64,000 nt of DNA from Natrinema amylolyticum (GCF_020515625.1 NZ_JAIWPJ010000002.1:682001-746000), one strand, 5' to 3'. Shown: positions 26,634 to 35,249, numbered from the stretch's first letter. Numbers and translations: made by a program. The notes: generated from the sequence alone by a model not told the origin.

Positions 26634-26743
26634 TCGCGGCGCGCTGACCCGAACCCGCGGGGAACCGATCCGAATCCGCGGCCCGTCGCTCGACGCGAGA
26701 ACGAACCGATTTACGCGCGGCACTCGAATCGACGGCAATCAGT

Positions 26744-28123
26744 ATGCGCCCAGGCCACCCCACGGAGCAGGCCGTCGGTATGGAGTACTACGTCAGCGAC
26801 GCGGACGGCGTCGGCGGCCGTCTCCGCGAGGACGACGCCGATTTCCGGGTGCGCGAACTCGAGCGCTTCGACACCGAACCCGTCGACGCGCCGACGGACG
26901 CCTACCCGCACCTCGTCTTTCGGGCGACGCTGCAGGGGTGGGACACCAACGACTTCGCCTCGCGGCTCTCGGACGCGCTGGGGATCTCCCGCGAGCGGGT
27001 CAACTGGGCCGGCACGAAGGACAAGTACGCCGTGACGACCCAGCTGTTCTCGGTCTACGGGGCCGACCCCGCGGACCTGCCGGAGATCGATGGCGTCGAG
27101 ATCGAGGTGCTCGGGCGGGCCGGGCGGAACCTCGAGTTCGGCGACCTCGCGGGCAACGCGTTCGAACTCGTGGTCACCGATCCCGAGCGGCCGGAAAACG
27201 CCGCGGCGATCACGGACGCGTTGTGCGAGTTCGGCGGCCTCGACGAGCGACATCGGAGCGGCGGCAGCGCGGACGGCTCGAGCGAGGACGCGACCTCGAT
27301 CGGCGTCCCCAACTTCTTCGGCCAGCAGCGCTTCGGCAGCCGTCGGCCGGTGACCCACAAGGTGGGCCTCGCGATCGCCCGCGACGACTGGGAGGGCGCG
27401 GTGATGGCCTACCTCGGGAACCCGACCGAGGCTGAACCCGAGTCGACGCAGGAGGCCCGGACCTTCGTCGAGGAGACCCGCGACTGGCAGGAAGCCCTCG
27501 AGCGCGTTCCGCACCGCCTGCGCTACGAGCGCTCGATGATCCACGCGCTCGCCGAGTACGACGGCGAGCCCGGTCCCGAAGAGTTCCGGGAGGCTCTGGA
27601 GCGGGTCCCGTCGAACCTCCAGCGGCTGTTCGTCCACGCCGCCCAGTCCTACGCGTTCAACCTGATGCTCTCCGAGCGGCTCGAGCGCGGGCTCCCCTTC
27701 GATCGCCCCGTCGAGGGCGACGTCGTCTGTTTCTCCGATACCGACGCTCCGGACGGGCTCGCACTGCCCGACACCGACCGGCTCCAGCGCGTCGATGAGC
27801 GCCGGGTCGACTCGGTGACCCGCCACTGCGAGCGCGGCCGGGCGTTCGTCACCGCGCCGTTGGTCGGCACCGAGACCGAACTCGCCGACGGCGAGCAGGG
27901 CGAGATCGAGCGCGCCGTTCTCGACGACCTCGGCCTCGAGCCCGCGGACTTCGACCTCCCCGGCGAGTTCGATTCGACCGGGACGCGGCGGGCCGTGCTC
28001 CTCCGGACCGACCTGCGCCTCGAGACGGAGCCGCTGACCCTCGAGTTCGCGCTGCCGAAGGGGTCGTATGCGACCGTCGTCTCGCGGGAGTATCTGAAGG
28101 TGAATTCGGTCGATCTCGGCTGA
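26744..28123 (+). CDS. truD: tRNA pseudouridine(13) synthase
   Basis: This 459-residue enzyme isomerises uridine 13 in tRNA and, in archaea, position 35 of some tRNAs. The catalytic aspartate is Asp93 in [23 protein letters not shown] near residue 187 is the second signature, and the large TRUD insertion domain follows. Archaeal members are longer than bacterial TruD, as here. The start at 26744 gives [16 protein letters not shown], which I recognise as the usual haloarchaeal start. It is followed by unrelated small genes. Confidence 0.94.
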   Translation: MRPGHPTEQAVGMEYYVSDADGVGGRLREDDADFRVRELERFDTEPVDAPTDAYPHLVFRATLQGWDTNDFASRLSDALGISRERVNWAGTKDKYAVTTQLFSVYGADPADLPEIDGVEIEVLGRAGRNLEFGDLAGNAFELVVTDPERPENAAAITDALCEFGGLDERHRSGGSADGSSEDATSIGVPNFFGQQRFGSRRPVTHKVGLAIARDDWEGAVMAYLGNPTEAEPESTQEARTFVEETRDWQEALERVPHRLRYERSMIHALAEYDGEPGPEEFREALERVPSNLQRLFVHAAQSYAFNLMLSERLERGLPFDRPVEGDVVCFSDTDAPDGLALPDTDRLQRVDERRVDSVTRHCERGRAFVTAPLVGTETELADGEQGEIERAVLDDLGLEPADFDLPGEFDSTGTRRAVLLRTDLRLETEPLTLEFALPKGSYATVVSREYLKVNSVDLG

Positions 28124-28264
28124 TTCCCTTGGCTCGAGGCCGACCGTCGCCGCTCGAGTCGCTCGGCGAACTCCGCGCCGAAGCCTTTAGCATGCCGTCG
28201 CGACTGGTACCGAACGAATGGACTTCGTCACTCGTCGGCCAGCGACCCGGGCAAATCTCCACGT

Positions 28265-28561
28265 ATGATCGGAACGAACGAGACCCGCGAGATCGTCGAC
28301 TGGCGGAAGACGACCGAAGACGGGCAGACGGTGTACGAGATCGAGTACAGCGAACCCGTTCCGGAGCCGACGGGGCGATCGAAGGCGCTGTTCGGGGCGG
28401 GCAGCGGCGGAACGGTACCGGCCGGCGAGCAGTTCTTCGAAATGCCGGACGGCGAACGGATTCCCGCCACTGAGGCGGTGTTCGACGCCGAGGGAACGAC
28501 GCTCCGGGTCCGACACGAGCCGTCGGTGGTGGCTCGTCTCCGGCGCTACCTACCGTGGTGA
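28265..28561 (+). CDS. small acidic protein of unknown function
   Basis: This 98-residue protein is not one I recognise. It is soluble and acidic, with T-x-E-I-V-D-W-R-K at the start and a basic tail, V-A-R-L-R-R-Y-L-P-W. The tail codons are the first member of a 41-bp tandem repeat array that continues for three more copies past the stop codon. The reading frame shows typical third-position GC bias, so it is probably real. No operon partner: truD ends 141 nt upstream and the next gene begins 210 nt downstream. Confidence 0.6.
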   Translation: MIGTNETREIVDWRKTTEDGQTVYEIEYSEPVPEPTGRSKALFGAGSGGTVPAGEQFFEMPDGERIPATEAVFDAEGTTLRVRHEPSVVARLRRYLPW

Positions 28562-28688
28562 CGGCGATGGTGACCCGTCTCCGACGCTACCTGCCGTGGT
28601 GACGGCGATGGTGACCCGTCTCCGACGCTACCTGCCGTGGTGACGGCGATGGTGACCCGTCTCCGACGCTACCTGCCGTGGTGACGGC
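28525..28688 (+). repeat. 41-bp tandem repeat, four copies, copies of a gene's 3' end
   Basis: Units are 28525-28565, 28566-28606, 28607-28647 and 28648-28688. Units 2 to 4 are identical. Unit 1, which overlaps the end of the 98-aa gene, differs from them at five bases. Each of units 2-4 contains ATG, ten further codons and TGA (28567-28602, 28608-28643, 28649-28684), encoding MVTRLRRYLPW, nearly the C-terminus of the upstream protein. Because 41 is not a multiple of 3, the mini-ORFs lie in three different frames. Confidence 0.9.
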
Positions 28689-28770
28689 GACAACCGTTTC
28701 GACTCTCGGTCGAACTGGCGATCGTTCCTCTCGACAAAATAGTTAACTATCTGCCACGAAAGGGTTCCGT

Positions 28771-29097
28771 ATGTTCGAGCCGTTCTCGCTGTTCATGTCG
28801 GCGGTGTACGTCGTTCAGGGAGTGCTGGGTCTGGCCGAACAGCGCATCTATACCGACGAACAGCGATCGCGCGAACCGCTGCTCTCGCGGCTCCATCTCG
28901 CCAGTTCGATCCTGGTCACCACCGCCGGCGTCGCGAGCGCGTCGTGGGTCCACTGGAACGGCGTTCCGACGACGTGGTATCCGACCATTCTCGCCTGCGG
29001 ATTGCTCGTCTCGATTCTCGTGCAAGGGCGGATGTACCGCGCGGCGGGCGTCTCGCACAGTCCGGTGATCGACCGGGTGTCGGCACGCCTGCACTGA
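28771..29097 (+). CDS. small membrane protein, unknown function
   Basis: This 108-residue protein has hydrophobic segments at about 4-20, 44-63 and 70-86, giving three likely membrane helices, and a basic C-terminus. I do not recognise a family. An A/T-rich element (AAAATAGTTAACTATC at 28736-28751) lies about 27 nt before the start and suits a leaderless promoter. The next gene is convergent, with 10 nt between stop codons. Confidence 0.7.
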   Translation: MFEPFSLFMSAVYVVQGVLGLAEQRIYTDEQRSREPLLSRLHLASSILVTTAGVASASWVHWNGVPTTWYPTILACGLLVSILVQGRMYRAAGVSHSPVIDRVSARLH

Positions 29098-29107
29098 CCT
29101 CGCGCTC

Positions 29108-29629
29108 TCACTCGAGATAGTCCCGAAGCACCGCGCCGAAACCGGCAGCACCGATACAGACAGCCAGAATCCCGCCGACGCCGGTCAGCGCGAGCGCGCC
29201 GCTCATGGCCGCAGCGACCAACAGCCGCTTGAACCACTCGTCGTTGCGCCCGACGAGTCGATCGGCGATCGCGAGGTAGGCGATCGCGCCGCCGATCGCC
29301 CACACCAGATACGCGAGCACGAAGAGCGGGAACGCGATCAGGATCCCGATGATAGTGACGACCAGGAGGAGTATCAGGAGGCCGATCGCCAGCAGTGAGA
29401 CGATGCCGTACGCGAACGTCCCCACGGGTTCCTCGAGGACGTCCGCCATCATTCGCTCCGTATAGTCGGGCGCGACGGCGACCAGGATCACGCCGACGAC
29501 TAGCGTAGTCAGGAAGGCACCGATCGCACCCCCGAGGAGGCCGTCGGTCGTCCCGATATCGATATTGACGCCGGGATCCGCCTGCGCGATCGCTGCGACT
29601 GCGAGGCTCATATCCCCGAATTCGATCAT
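29108..29629 (-). CDS. membrane protein with four hydrophobic segments, unknown function
   Basis: This 173-residue protein has an N-terminal soluble part containing D-P-G-V-N-I-D-I, then strongly hydrophobic segments near 33-52, 75-97, 100-120 and 140-165. A glycine-rich motif (G-G-A-I-G-A-F) precedes the first. The sequence resembles haloarchaeal conserved membrane proteins without assigned function. It is a single gene divergent from the zinc-ribbon protein. I see no catalytic motif. Confidence 0.7.
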   Translation of the reverse strand: MIEFGDMSLAVAAIAQADPGVNIDIGTTDGLLGGAIGAFLTTLVVGVILVAVAPDYTERMMADVLEEPVGTFAYGIVSLLAIGLLILLLVVTIIGILIAFPLFVLAYLVWAIGGAIAYLAIADRLVGRNDEWFKRLLVAAAMSGALALTGVGGILAVCIGAAGFGAVLRDYLE

Positions 29630-29710
29630 ATTTCTTGAACGTCACAGTGGAATATAAACGGAGCGGTGCCGGCCCCCGGTCGCTGACAGCCTTTTGCTCG
29701 CTCGAGCCCT

Positions 29711-30172
29711 ATGGCACCTATGCACAGCAAACGACTGCAACGAGAGATCGACGAGCTCGTGGCTCAGGGCTGGACGATTGAGGAGGAGACCCCGGACCGC
29801 GTCGTGATGGTCGACCGGGAGTTCGGCTCGGTCGTCTCGCACGTCCTGGTCGCGGTCCTGACGTTCTGGTTCTCGATGGGACTGGGAAACATCGCGTGGG
29901 GCGCGTACAACTACGTCTCGAAGTCGCGTCGGCGCGTCCTCTGGGACGACGCCGTCGGCTGCCCGGCCTGCGGCGCGGATGTTCCGCCGGCCGCCGACTA
30001 CTGCCCGTCCTGCGGCGAAGCCCTCGAGGCGATCGCCGAACCGAACGAGGCCGTCGCCTGTCCCGAGTGCGGCGCGGTCGCCGCCGACGGCGCGCGATAC
30101 TGTCCGGCGTGCGGGACGTCTCTCTCGGACGCGGTCGATCGGTCATCGTCCGGGAACCGAACTGATACGTAG
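29711..30172 (+). CDS. double zinc-ribbon membrane protein
   Basis: This 153-residue protein starts with an amphipathic segment, L-Q-R-E-I-D-E-L-V-A-Q-G-W. One membrane helix follows at about residues 43-65. Its C-terminal half has two zinc ribbons: C-P-A-C then C-P-S-C-G, and C-P-E-C then C-P-A-C-G, a double zinc-ribbon arrangement. An alternative start at 29720 (MHSKRLQ) is equally good and would shorten it by three residues. The role is unknown; such proteins may bind nucleic acid or protein at the membrane. It precedes surE by 27 nt on the same strand, so the two may be co-transcribed. Confidence 0.78.
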   Translation: MAPMHSKRLQREIDELVAQGWTIEEETPDRVVMVDREFGSVVSHVLVAVLTFWFSMGLGNIAWGAYNYVSKSRRRVLWDDAVGCPACGADVPPAADYCPSCGEALEAIAEPNEAVACPECGAVAADGARYCPACGTSLSDAVDRSSSGNRTDT

Positions 30173-30199
30173 CTCGCCCGCTACCGAACGAGTACGGCA

Positions 30200-31045
30200 A
30201 TGGAACTGGACTCGGAGCCCCACATTCTCCTGACGAACGACGACGGGATCGACGCGCCCGGTATCCGGGCGCTGTACGACGCGCTCTCGGCGGTCGGGAC
30301 GGTCACCGTCGTCGCGCCCGACCGGAACCGGAGCGCGGTCGGCAGATCGCTCTCCTACGGCCGGACGAGTTCGTCGCGCGACGGCGATGACGACTTCTCG
30401 CTGAACCTAGAGACGGACTCGTTCACCTCGCCGGTCCCCCACACCGACCACGAACTCGGCTACGCCGTCGACGGCACCCCCTGTGACTGCGCCATCGTCG
30501 GCGCGAAAGGCCTCGAGCCCGAACCGGATCTCGTCGTCTCCGGCTGTAACTCCGGCGCGAACCTCGGCGCCTACGTCTTCTCCCGATCGGGGACCGTCAG
30601 CGCCGCCATGGAGGCCGCCTTCCTCGGGACCCCGTCGATCGCGATCTCGATGGACACGCTGGGCTACGACGACGACCTCGAGCCCGCCGACTTCGAGCGA
30701 GCGGGCGAGCTCGCCGCCGATCTCGTGACCGGCCTCCCCGGCACCGGCCTGTTCGATCGCGTAGACTACCTGAACGTCAACGTGCCGCGTCCCGACCGCG
30801 ATCCCAACGGGGTCGCGATCACGCGCCCGACCGAGGTCTACGAGATGGACGCGGCGTTCGAGGACGGCGCGTTTCAGCTGACCAACCGCCTCTGGCAACA
30901 GATGGCGAACCGGGACATCCCCGACGCCGAGGACACCGACCGCCACGCCGTCCTCGAGGAGGAGGTGTCGATCTCCCCGCTTCGGGTCCCCTACGACGTC
31001 GTCGACACGGAGCCGGTGCGGAACGTCTTCGATCGAATCCTGTAA
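30200..31045 (+). CDS. surE: 5'/3'-nucleotidase SurE
   Basis: This 281-residue enzyme dephosphorylates nucleoside monophosphates. It shows the SurE metal-binding start L-L-T-N-D-D-G-I-D-A-P-G, then V-A-P-D-R-N-R-S-A-V-G (catalytic Ser and Asn region), G-T-P-C-D-C-A near residue 92 and V-S-G-C-N-S-G-A-N-L-G near 113 with the further metal-binding Asn. Family-typical length. The gene is probably transcribed with the zinc-ribbon gene upstream. Nothing unusual. Confidence 0.93.
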   Translation: MELDSEPHILLTNDDGIDAPGIRALYDALSAVGTVTVVAPDRNRSAVGRSLSYGRTSSSRDGDDDFSLNLETDSFTSPVPHTDHELGYAVDGTPCDCAIVGAKGLEPEPDLVVSGCNSGANLGAYVFSRSGTVSAAMEAAFLGTPSIAISMDTLGYDDDLEPADFERAGELAADLVTGLPGTGLFDRVDYLNVNVPRPDRDPNGVAITRPTEVYEMDAAFEDGAFQLTNRLWQQMANRDIPDAEDTDRHAVLEEEVSISPLRVPYDVVDTEPVRNVFDRIL

Positions 31046-31275
31046 CGGCCGACTGTCGCGGCAACTGGTATTTCAGAGCCAGCACAGTTTAGGAAGTCGG
31101 CTCACAAGGGGGAGCCAATCGATCGATGGCGGACGGAAATCATTCGCCCGTCTCGACCGCCCGTCACCCGTCCCGGAAACAACTCTTTTCGAAGCGTTCG
31201 ACCGACGAACGACCACCGAACACCGGGTCCGGTCGGAAACACGCCTGTTTTACATCTGTCTCTCGAATCTCCGAT

Positions 31276-32037
31276 ATGGAGTGTCGCAACTGCGCATCGC
31301 CGCTCGAGAAACCCGGGGACTTCTGTCTGGTCTGTCGGGAGGCCAACACCGAGGCGATCGTCCTCGAGGCGGCGCGCGACAGGGCGACCATCACGCTGCT
31401 CGCCGGCGAGCCCGACGAGCCGACGGCGAGAGACGCCGAGATCGACGTCGACGAGCAGGTACTGGGCGAGACGACGATCACGACGACGCCCGAAGACGGC
31501 GAGAACGAACCGATCGAACTCCGGAACTTCGCCGGACTGATCGGCGACGAGATCCGCCGGAAGCGTCCCGAAGAGGTCTACGCCGGCGGTACGCGTGCGG
31601 TGATTCGCGCCGTCCGGGAGGACATCCACCACCCCTTCTACCGCGTCGACGACGACGATCCCGTTCGGGCGGTCCTCGAGCGCCGCGGGAATCGCGCGCT
31701 CGACGTCGTCGAGACGCCGCCGGCCGAGAAGATCAGCGGCAGTCACTCGACGCTCATCGGCGGCCGAACGGGGATGCGAGCCATCCACGCCGTCGCGGAC
31801 CACCCCCACGTCAAGAAGGTGATCCCCGGTCCCATCGACGCCGGCGGGAAGGGATCGCAGTCGGGCATGCGCGCGAAGGTGACCCGCGCCGACGACGGCG
31901 GCAACGTTCGCATGCTCCTGCGGGACGGCTCGAGCGTTCAGGAAAACCGCGTCGTGACGACCGCTCGCGACCGGGAGATGGGCGAGCGAATCCGAGACGA
32001 TCTCAACGACGTGCTCGCCGACGCGGAGTTCCAGTAG
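31276..32037 (+). CDS. DUF2103 zinc-ribbon protein
   Basis: This 253-residue protein begins at the ATG at 31276 (MECRNCASPL), directly at a zinc ribbon (C-R-N-C then C-L-V-C). An in-frame start at 31126 would add 50 residues of non-conserved sequence and is not favoured. The C-terminal part, H-S-T-L-I-G-G-R-T-G-M-R-A-I onward with H-P-H-V-K-K-V-I-P-G-P-I, is the DUF2103 domain. The function is unknown. The 230-base stretch between surE and this start holds no gene. Confidence 0.8.
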   Translation: MECRNCASPLEKPGDFCLVCREANTEAIVLEAARDRATITLLAGEPDEPTARDAEIDVDEQVLGETTITTTPEDGENEPIELRNFAGLIGDEIRRKRPEEVYAGGTRAVIRAVREDIHHPFYRVDDDDPVRAVLERRGNRALDVVETPPAEKISGSHSTLIGGRTGMRAIHAVADHPHVKKVIPGPIDAGGKGSQSGMRAKVTRADDGGNVRMLLRDGSSVQENRVVTTARDREMGERIRDDLNDVLADAEFQ

Positions 32038-32198
32038 CCGCTTCCCATGTGAGCCAGCGCTTCGGACTGTCGACCAGCGATGTCAGTTCCGCGACGGAGA
32101 GCGTCCCGCAGCAAATATTGTGAGAAGTCGATGGAAGTGTCAGTTCCTGCTGGTTGTCCGAGCCTTAACGGCCCGGCCGTAATTAGATATAATTAGCC

Positions 32199-32405
32199 AT
32201 GCTCGAGCGACCGGACGCCGTCCTGACCCTGATCCCGCTGTTGGCGGTGAGCGGCCTCGCCGTTCGCACGCTGCTCGCGGCCCCGGGCGTCGGCACGGGA
32301 CTGCTCACTGCGCCGCTCGCGATCGCCGGCTACCTCGCCGCACTCGCGCTCGTCTTCCTGGAACTGCTCGCGTGGCCGGTCGCCGAGCGCATCGGCGGCT
32401 CCTGA
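32199..32405 (+). CDS. small hydrophobic protein, two membrane helices
   Basis: This 68-residue protein has two hydrophobic segments (about 8-27 and 38-60) joined by a G-V-G-T-G turn and ends E-R-I-G-G-S. Not recognised. The AT-rich sequence TAATTAGATATAATTA lies just before the start. The ribosomal L37Ae gene begins 105 nt downstream with its own promoter. Confidence 0.6.
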   Translation: MLERPDAVLTLIPLLAVSGLAVRTLLAAPGVGTGLLTAPLAIAGYLAALALVFLELLAWPVAERIGGS

Positions 32406-32474
32406 CTGGAGACCGTCGACGGGTCGGCCGGCCAGCCGAGCCGTCGGGACTGCGGGAACCGTCGCGACTCAACA

Positions 32475-32483
32475 GGTTTAAGA
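32475..32483 (+). promoter_or_regulatory. promoter of the L37Ae-rpoP-pcc1 operon
   Basis: GGTTTAAGA lies 27-35 nt before the L37Ae start codon, the position and sequence of a haloarchaeal TATA box for a leaderless or near-leaderless transcript. Confidence 0.5.
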
Positions 32484-32509
32484 ATCCGCTGGCGATAGAG
32501 TGGACCACT

Positions 32510-32776
32510 ATGGCCAAGAAAGGACAGGTCGGTAGCGCTGGCCGCTTCGGTGCCCGCTACGGCCGCGTCGCCCGACGTCGCGTCAGCGAGATCGAAGACG
32601 ACATGGAAAACGCCGAGGTCGACGGCGACGACGTCACCCGCGTCGGTACCGGCATCTGGAAGAACGAGGAGACCGGCGAGGTCTTCACCGGCGGCGCGTA
32701 CCGCCCCGAGACCCCCGCCGGCCGCACGGTCACGCGCTCCATCCGCGCCGCCCTCGCAGAGGACGACGACGAATAA
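32510..32776 (+). CDS. rpl37ae: 50S ribosomal protein L37Ae, cysteine-free form
   Basis: This 88-residue protein is L37Ae (eL43) of the large ribosomal subunit. The family start [12 protein letters not shown], the central G-T-G-I-W and the C-terminal [11 protein letters not shown] all match. The unusual point is the middle: the family normally has a zinc ribbon with two CxxC pairs flanking G-T-G-I-W, and here there is no cysteine in the whole protein. The second pair region reads [10 protein letters not shown] in place of W-x-C-x-x-C-x-x-x-F. The gene heads the conserved archaeal operon with rpoP and pcc1 (17 nt to rpoP). The ATG at 32510 is clear from the family start and promoter spacing. 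Confidence 0.93.
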   Translation: MAKKGQVGSAGRFGARYGRVARRRVSEIEDDMENAEVDGDDVTRVGTGIWKNEETGEVFTGGAYRPETPAGRTVTRSIRAALAEDDDE

Positions 32777-32793
32777 CGCGTTCCGATACCAGT

Positions 32794-32928
32794 ATGAGTT
32801 ACAAATGTTCCCGCTGTAAACGCGACGTCCAGCTCGACGAGTACGGTGGCGTCCGCTGTCCCTACTGCGGCCACCGCGTGCTCCTGAAAGAACGCAGCCG
32901 CGACGTCAAGGAAGTCGACGTCCAGTAA
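32794..32928 (+). CDS. rpoP: DNA-directed RNA polymerase subunit P
   Basis: This 44-residue protein is the small zinc-binding subunit Rpo12/RpoP of archaeal RNA polymerase. It reads [14 protein letters not shown], then V-R-C-P-Y-C-G-H-R, with the two CxxC pairs intact, and ends in V-D-V-Q. It lies 17 nt after L37Ae and 5 nt before pcc1, the standard archaeal order. Confidence 0.95.
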   Translation: MSYKCSRCKRDVQLDEYGGVRCPYCGHRVLLKERSRDVKEVDVQ

Positions 32929-32933
32929 CCGCC

Positions 32934-33200
32934 GTGTCTTCTCACGACGCGACCCTCGAGTTCGACTACGAGACGCCGTCGCGTGCCGAACTCGTCGCCG
33001 AGAGCGTTGCCCGCGAGATCGGCGAGATCGACGACGACCGATCGCGGACCACCCTCGATCGAGACGGCTCGCGCGTTCGCATCGACATCGACGCCGCGGA
33101 CGCGGTCGCGCTCCGAGCGGCGCTGAACACCTGGTTCTCGCTGATCGACGTCGCCGAACGGACCGCCGACGCCGGCGAGGCTATTCTCGCCCCGGCGTAA
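32934..33200 (+). CDS. pcc1: KEOPS complex subunit Pcc1
   Basis: This 88-residue protein is Pcc1, the dimerisation subunit of the KEOPS complex that makes the tRNA t6A modification. It has the alternating beta-alpha pattern of the family, with the central strand R-V-R-I-D-I-D-A and the A-L-R-A-A-L-N-T-W helix that packs against Kae1. It starts with GTG at 32934, 5 nt after rpoP, a position conserved in archaea. Confidence 0.9.
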   Translation: MSSHDATLEFDYETPSRAELVAESVAREIGEIDDDRSRTTLDRDGSRVRIDIDAADAVALRAALNTWFSLIDVAERTADAGEAILAPA

Positions 33201-33275
33201 CTCGAGTCGAGCGAGTCGGACTGGCCCTGTACCGGCAGGCAACGCAGTCTTCGTCGTCGTTGCCGAACCCGCCGT

Positions 33276-33818
33276 ATGGCCGACCGGAACGGAACGTGGC
33301 TCGGGCTGCGGCGGGACGCCAAGCCGCTGGTGATCGCCGGCCTCGCGCTCGGACTCGGCTTGGGCGGCTTCTTCGACGGCATCGTCTTCCACCAGATCCT
33401 CCAGATCCACCACATGCTGTCGTCCTATCCGGACTCGAGCGTCGCGACCGATCTCGAACTCAACGTGATGGCCGACGGCCTCTTTCATCTCGCGACGTAC
33501 GTGTTCACTATTATCGGCGTCGTGTTGCTCTCGCGAGCGTGGCGCTTTCACTCGGTGCCGAACTCCGGGCGAACGCTGCTGGGCGCGGTGATCATGGGTT
33601 GGGGCGTCTTCAACCTCGTCGAGGGGCTCATTAATCACCAACTGCTCGGGATCCACCACGTCTGGCCCGCCGGTCCCGGCCCGCTCCTGCTCTGGGACGC
33701 CCTCTTCCTGCTCTGGGGGGCGCTCTTCCTCATCGGCGGATATCTCGTGATTCGAACCGACAGCGCCGCGACGCCGACGGCCAGTGACGACGCGGTCGCG
33801 ACGGACGGACGCGGATAG
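33276..33818 (+). CDS. DUF2243 membrane protein
   Basis: This 180-residue protein has four hydrophobic segments and the family motifs G-G-F-F-D-G-I-V-F-H-Q-I-L-Q-I-H-H-M near residue 30 and G-L-I-N-H-Q-L-L-G-I-H-H-V near 115. The many conserved histidines suggest metal or heme binding in the membrane, but no function is known. It sits inside the otherwise conserved L37Ae-rpoP-pcc1-pfdB-DUF3194 neighbourhood, between pcc1 and prefoldin, with 75 nt and 66 nt gaps. This suggests an insertion rather than a functional member. Confidence 0.85.
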   Translation: MADRNGTWLGLRRDAKPLVIAGLALGLGLGGFFDGIVFHQILQIHHMLSSYPDSSVATDLELNVMADGLFHLATYVFTIIGVVLLSRAWRFHSVPNSGRTLLGAVIMGWGVFNLVEGLINHQLLGIHHVWPAGPGPLLLWDALFLLWGALFLIGGYLVIRTDSAATPTASDDAVATDGRG

Positions 33819-33852
33819 GGATCCGGGCCGGCGGGACGGAAGACAAAGCTTG

Positions 33853-33860
33853 GCTTTATC
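33853..33860 (+). promoter_or_regulatory. TATA-type element before prefoldin beta
   Basis: GCTTTATC lies 25-32 nt before the prefoldin start codon, suiting a leaderless transcript. It shows that pfdB need not depend on read-through from pcc1. Confidence 0.5.
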
Positions 33861-33884
33861 AGTCCGGAGGGCGACGGTCGAGAT

Positions 33885-34280
33885 ATGCAAGGAAACCTGC
33901 CGCCGGAAGCACAAGAGAAAATCGAGCAGCTCCAGGACCTGCAGGAGACGGCACAGGAAGTCGCCGTCCAGAAGCAGGAAGCCGAATCGAGTCTCACCGA
34001 GGCGCAGAACGCCCTCGACGAGCTCGAGAACATCGACGAGGGAACGACGATGTACCGAAACGTCGGCGAACTCCTCGTCGAGACCGACTACGACCAGGCC
34101 GAGGAAGACCTCGAAGAGAAGGTCGACTCTCTCGAGATTCGACTCGAGACCCTCGAGAAGCAGGAAGAGCGCGTCCAGGACCAGTTCGAGAGCCTCCAGG
34201 AGGAGCTCGAGGACCTGCTCGGCGGCGGCATGGGCGGCGGTCCGGCCGGCCCCGGCGGCCCGGGCGCTGGCGGCGCGTAA
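33885..34280 (+). CDS. pfdB: prefoldin subunit beta
   Basis: This 131-residue protein is the beta subunit of the archaeal prefoldin hexamer, which hands unfolded proteins to the thermosome. It begins [13 protein letters not shown] and is almost all coiled coil, with a short beta-hairpin centre ([14 protein letters not shown]) near residues 52-65. A glycine-rich tail (G-G-G-M-G-G-G-P-A) ends it. It abuts the DUF3194 gene with no gap. Confidence 0.94.
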   Translation: MQGNLPPEAQEKIEQLQDLQETAQEVAVQKQEAESSLTEAQNALDELENIDEGTTMYRNVGELLVETDYDQAEEDLEEKVDSLEIRLETLEKQEERVQDQFESLQEELEDLLGGGMGGGPAGPGGPGAGGA

Positions 34281-34535
34281 ATGCCGACTGACGAGCCGAC
34301 GGACGAGACCGTCGTCCAGACGGCCTCGGACGCCGCGGAAGGCGTCATCTTTTCACAGTACAAACAGTCCGACGTGCGCGATTACGACGTGACCGTCATC
34401 TTCGAGGACGGCGTCCTCGAGGTCGACGTCTACCTCAACGCGCCCGAGGGCGAGGACGAACCCGACCCCGAGCAGGTCGCCGACGACGCCGCGCTCGCGG
34501 CGCGACACGCGGTCGACGAGCTGTTCGAAGGGTAG
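34281..34535 (+). CDS. DUF3194 protein
   Basis: This 84-residue acidic protein begins immediately after the prefoldin beta stop codon, so it is surely co-translated. V-F-x-D-G-V-L-E-V-D-V-Y-L near residue 45 and the D-A-A-L-A-A-R-H-A-V-D-E-L-F helix at the end match DUF3194, which often follows prefoldin beta in haloarchaea. Function unknown. Confidence 0.85.
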   Translation: MPTDEPTDETVVQTASDAAEGVIFSQYKQSDVRDYDVTVIFEDGVLEVDVYLNAPEGEDEPDPEQVADDAALAARHAVDELFEG

Positions 34536-34623
34536 CGACCGACTACTTCCTGTCGGGCTCCGAACCTGACCGAGTCTGAGATCCATCTCCGAGCGACGCG
34601 GACGCTACCGATCTAGATAGCCG

Positions 34624-35067
34624 CTACCGACCGAGATATCCGCTGCCGACGTATGCGAGGGCGACGGCACCGACGAACAGCGCCACGCTCGCGACGGGTT
34701 CCGAGAGCGGTCCGATCGAGTCACCGGTGTAGCCCACCGCGACGAGCGCCGCGGCGACGGCGGTCGGGAACGGGCGTGCTGCCAGTTGCTGCCCGAAGGC
34801 GCGAAACCGCCAGTAGAGCATCTCGAGTTCCGATCTCACGGTCGCTCCGAGCGGTCGGTTCCCGTCCGGGTTGTCGGCCGGTTCGAACGCCGCGAGATCC
34901 GCCTCCTCGACCGTCGCGATCTCCCCGGTGTTGACCCGCCGACCGTCGGCGTCCCCGACCCGGAGCAGGGTGACGGTGTCGTCGCCCGTTCCGACGACGC
35001 GGTAGATCCCCGCCGGGTAGCCGCCGTCGGTCGGTCGAACGTGATCGCGCACGGTGAGCGAAACCAT
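34624..35067 (-). CDS. haloarchaeal membrane protein, unknown function
   Basis: This 147-residue protein has an N-terminal soluble domain, V-R-P-T-D-G-G-Y-P-A-G-I-Y-R-V-V-G, that looks like a small beta-barrel. Two hydrophobic segments follow at about 101-118 and 124-142. The ATG at 35067 (MVSLTVRDHV) was chosen because the extended frame upstream is not conserved in character. It is recognisable as a conserved haloarchaeal type but without an assigned function. It is convergent with the DUF3194 gene. Confidence 0.7.
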   Translation of the reverse strand: MVSLTVRDHVRPTDGGYPAGIYRVVGTGDDTVTLLRVGDADGRRVNTGEIATVEEADLAAFEPADNPDGNRPLGATVRSELEMLYWRFRAFGQQLAARPFPTAVAAALVAVGYTGDSIGPLSEPVASVALFVGAVALAYVGSGYLGR

Positions 35068-35249
35068 TGCTGACGTGAAGTCACCGGTCCGACATAATAG
35101 TGGAGGCTCGAGTCGCCGAGCGCGAAGCGAGAGAGGGAATCGCGGCACGCGATACCGCGGCCGCTCGGTTCGGCGGACAGCATCGATAGCCCCGTCTCGA
35201 CGACGTCTGCGAACGGCCGCTATCGCCGCGGGAGACTACCGAGCGCCCG

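Noticed and set aside
28525-28688. CRISPR-like array
   Set aside because: The 41-bp units follow each other directly without spacers and contain a gene end, so it is a plain tandem repeat.
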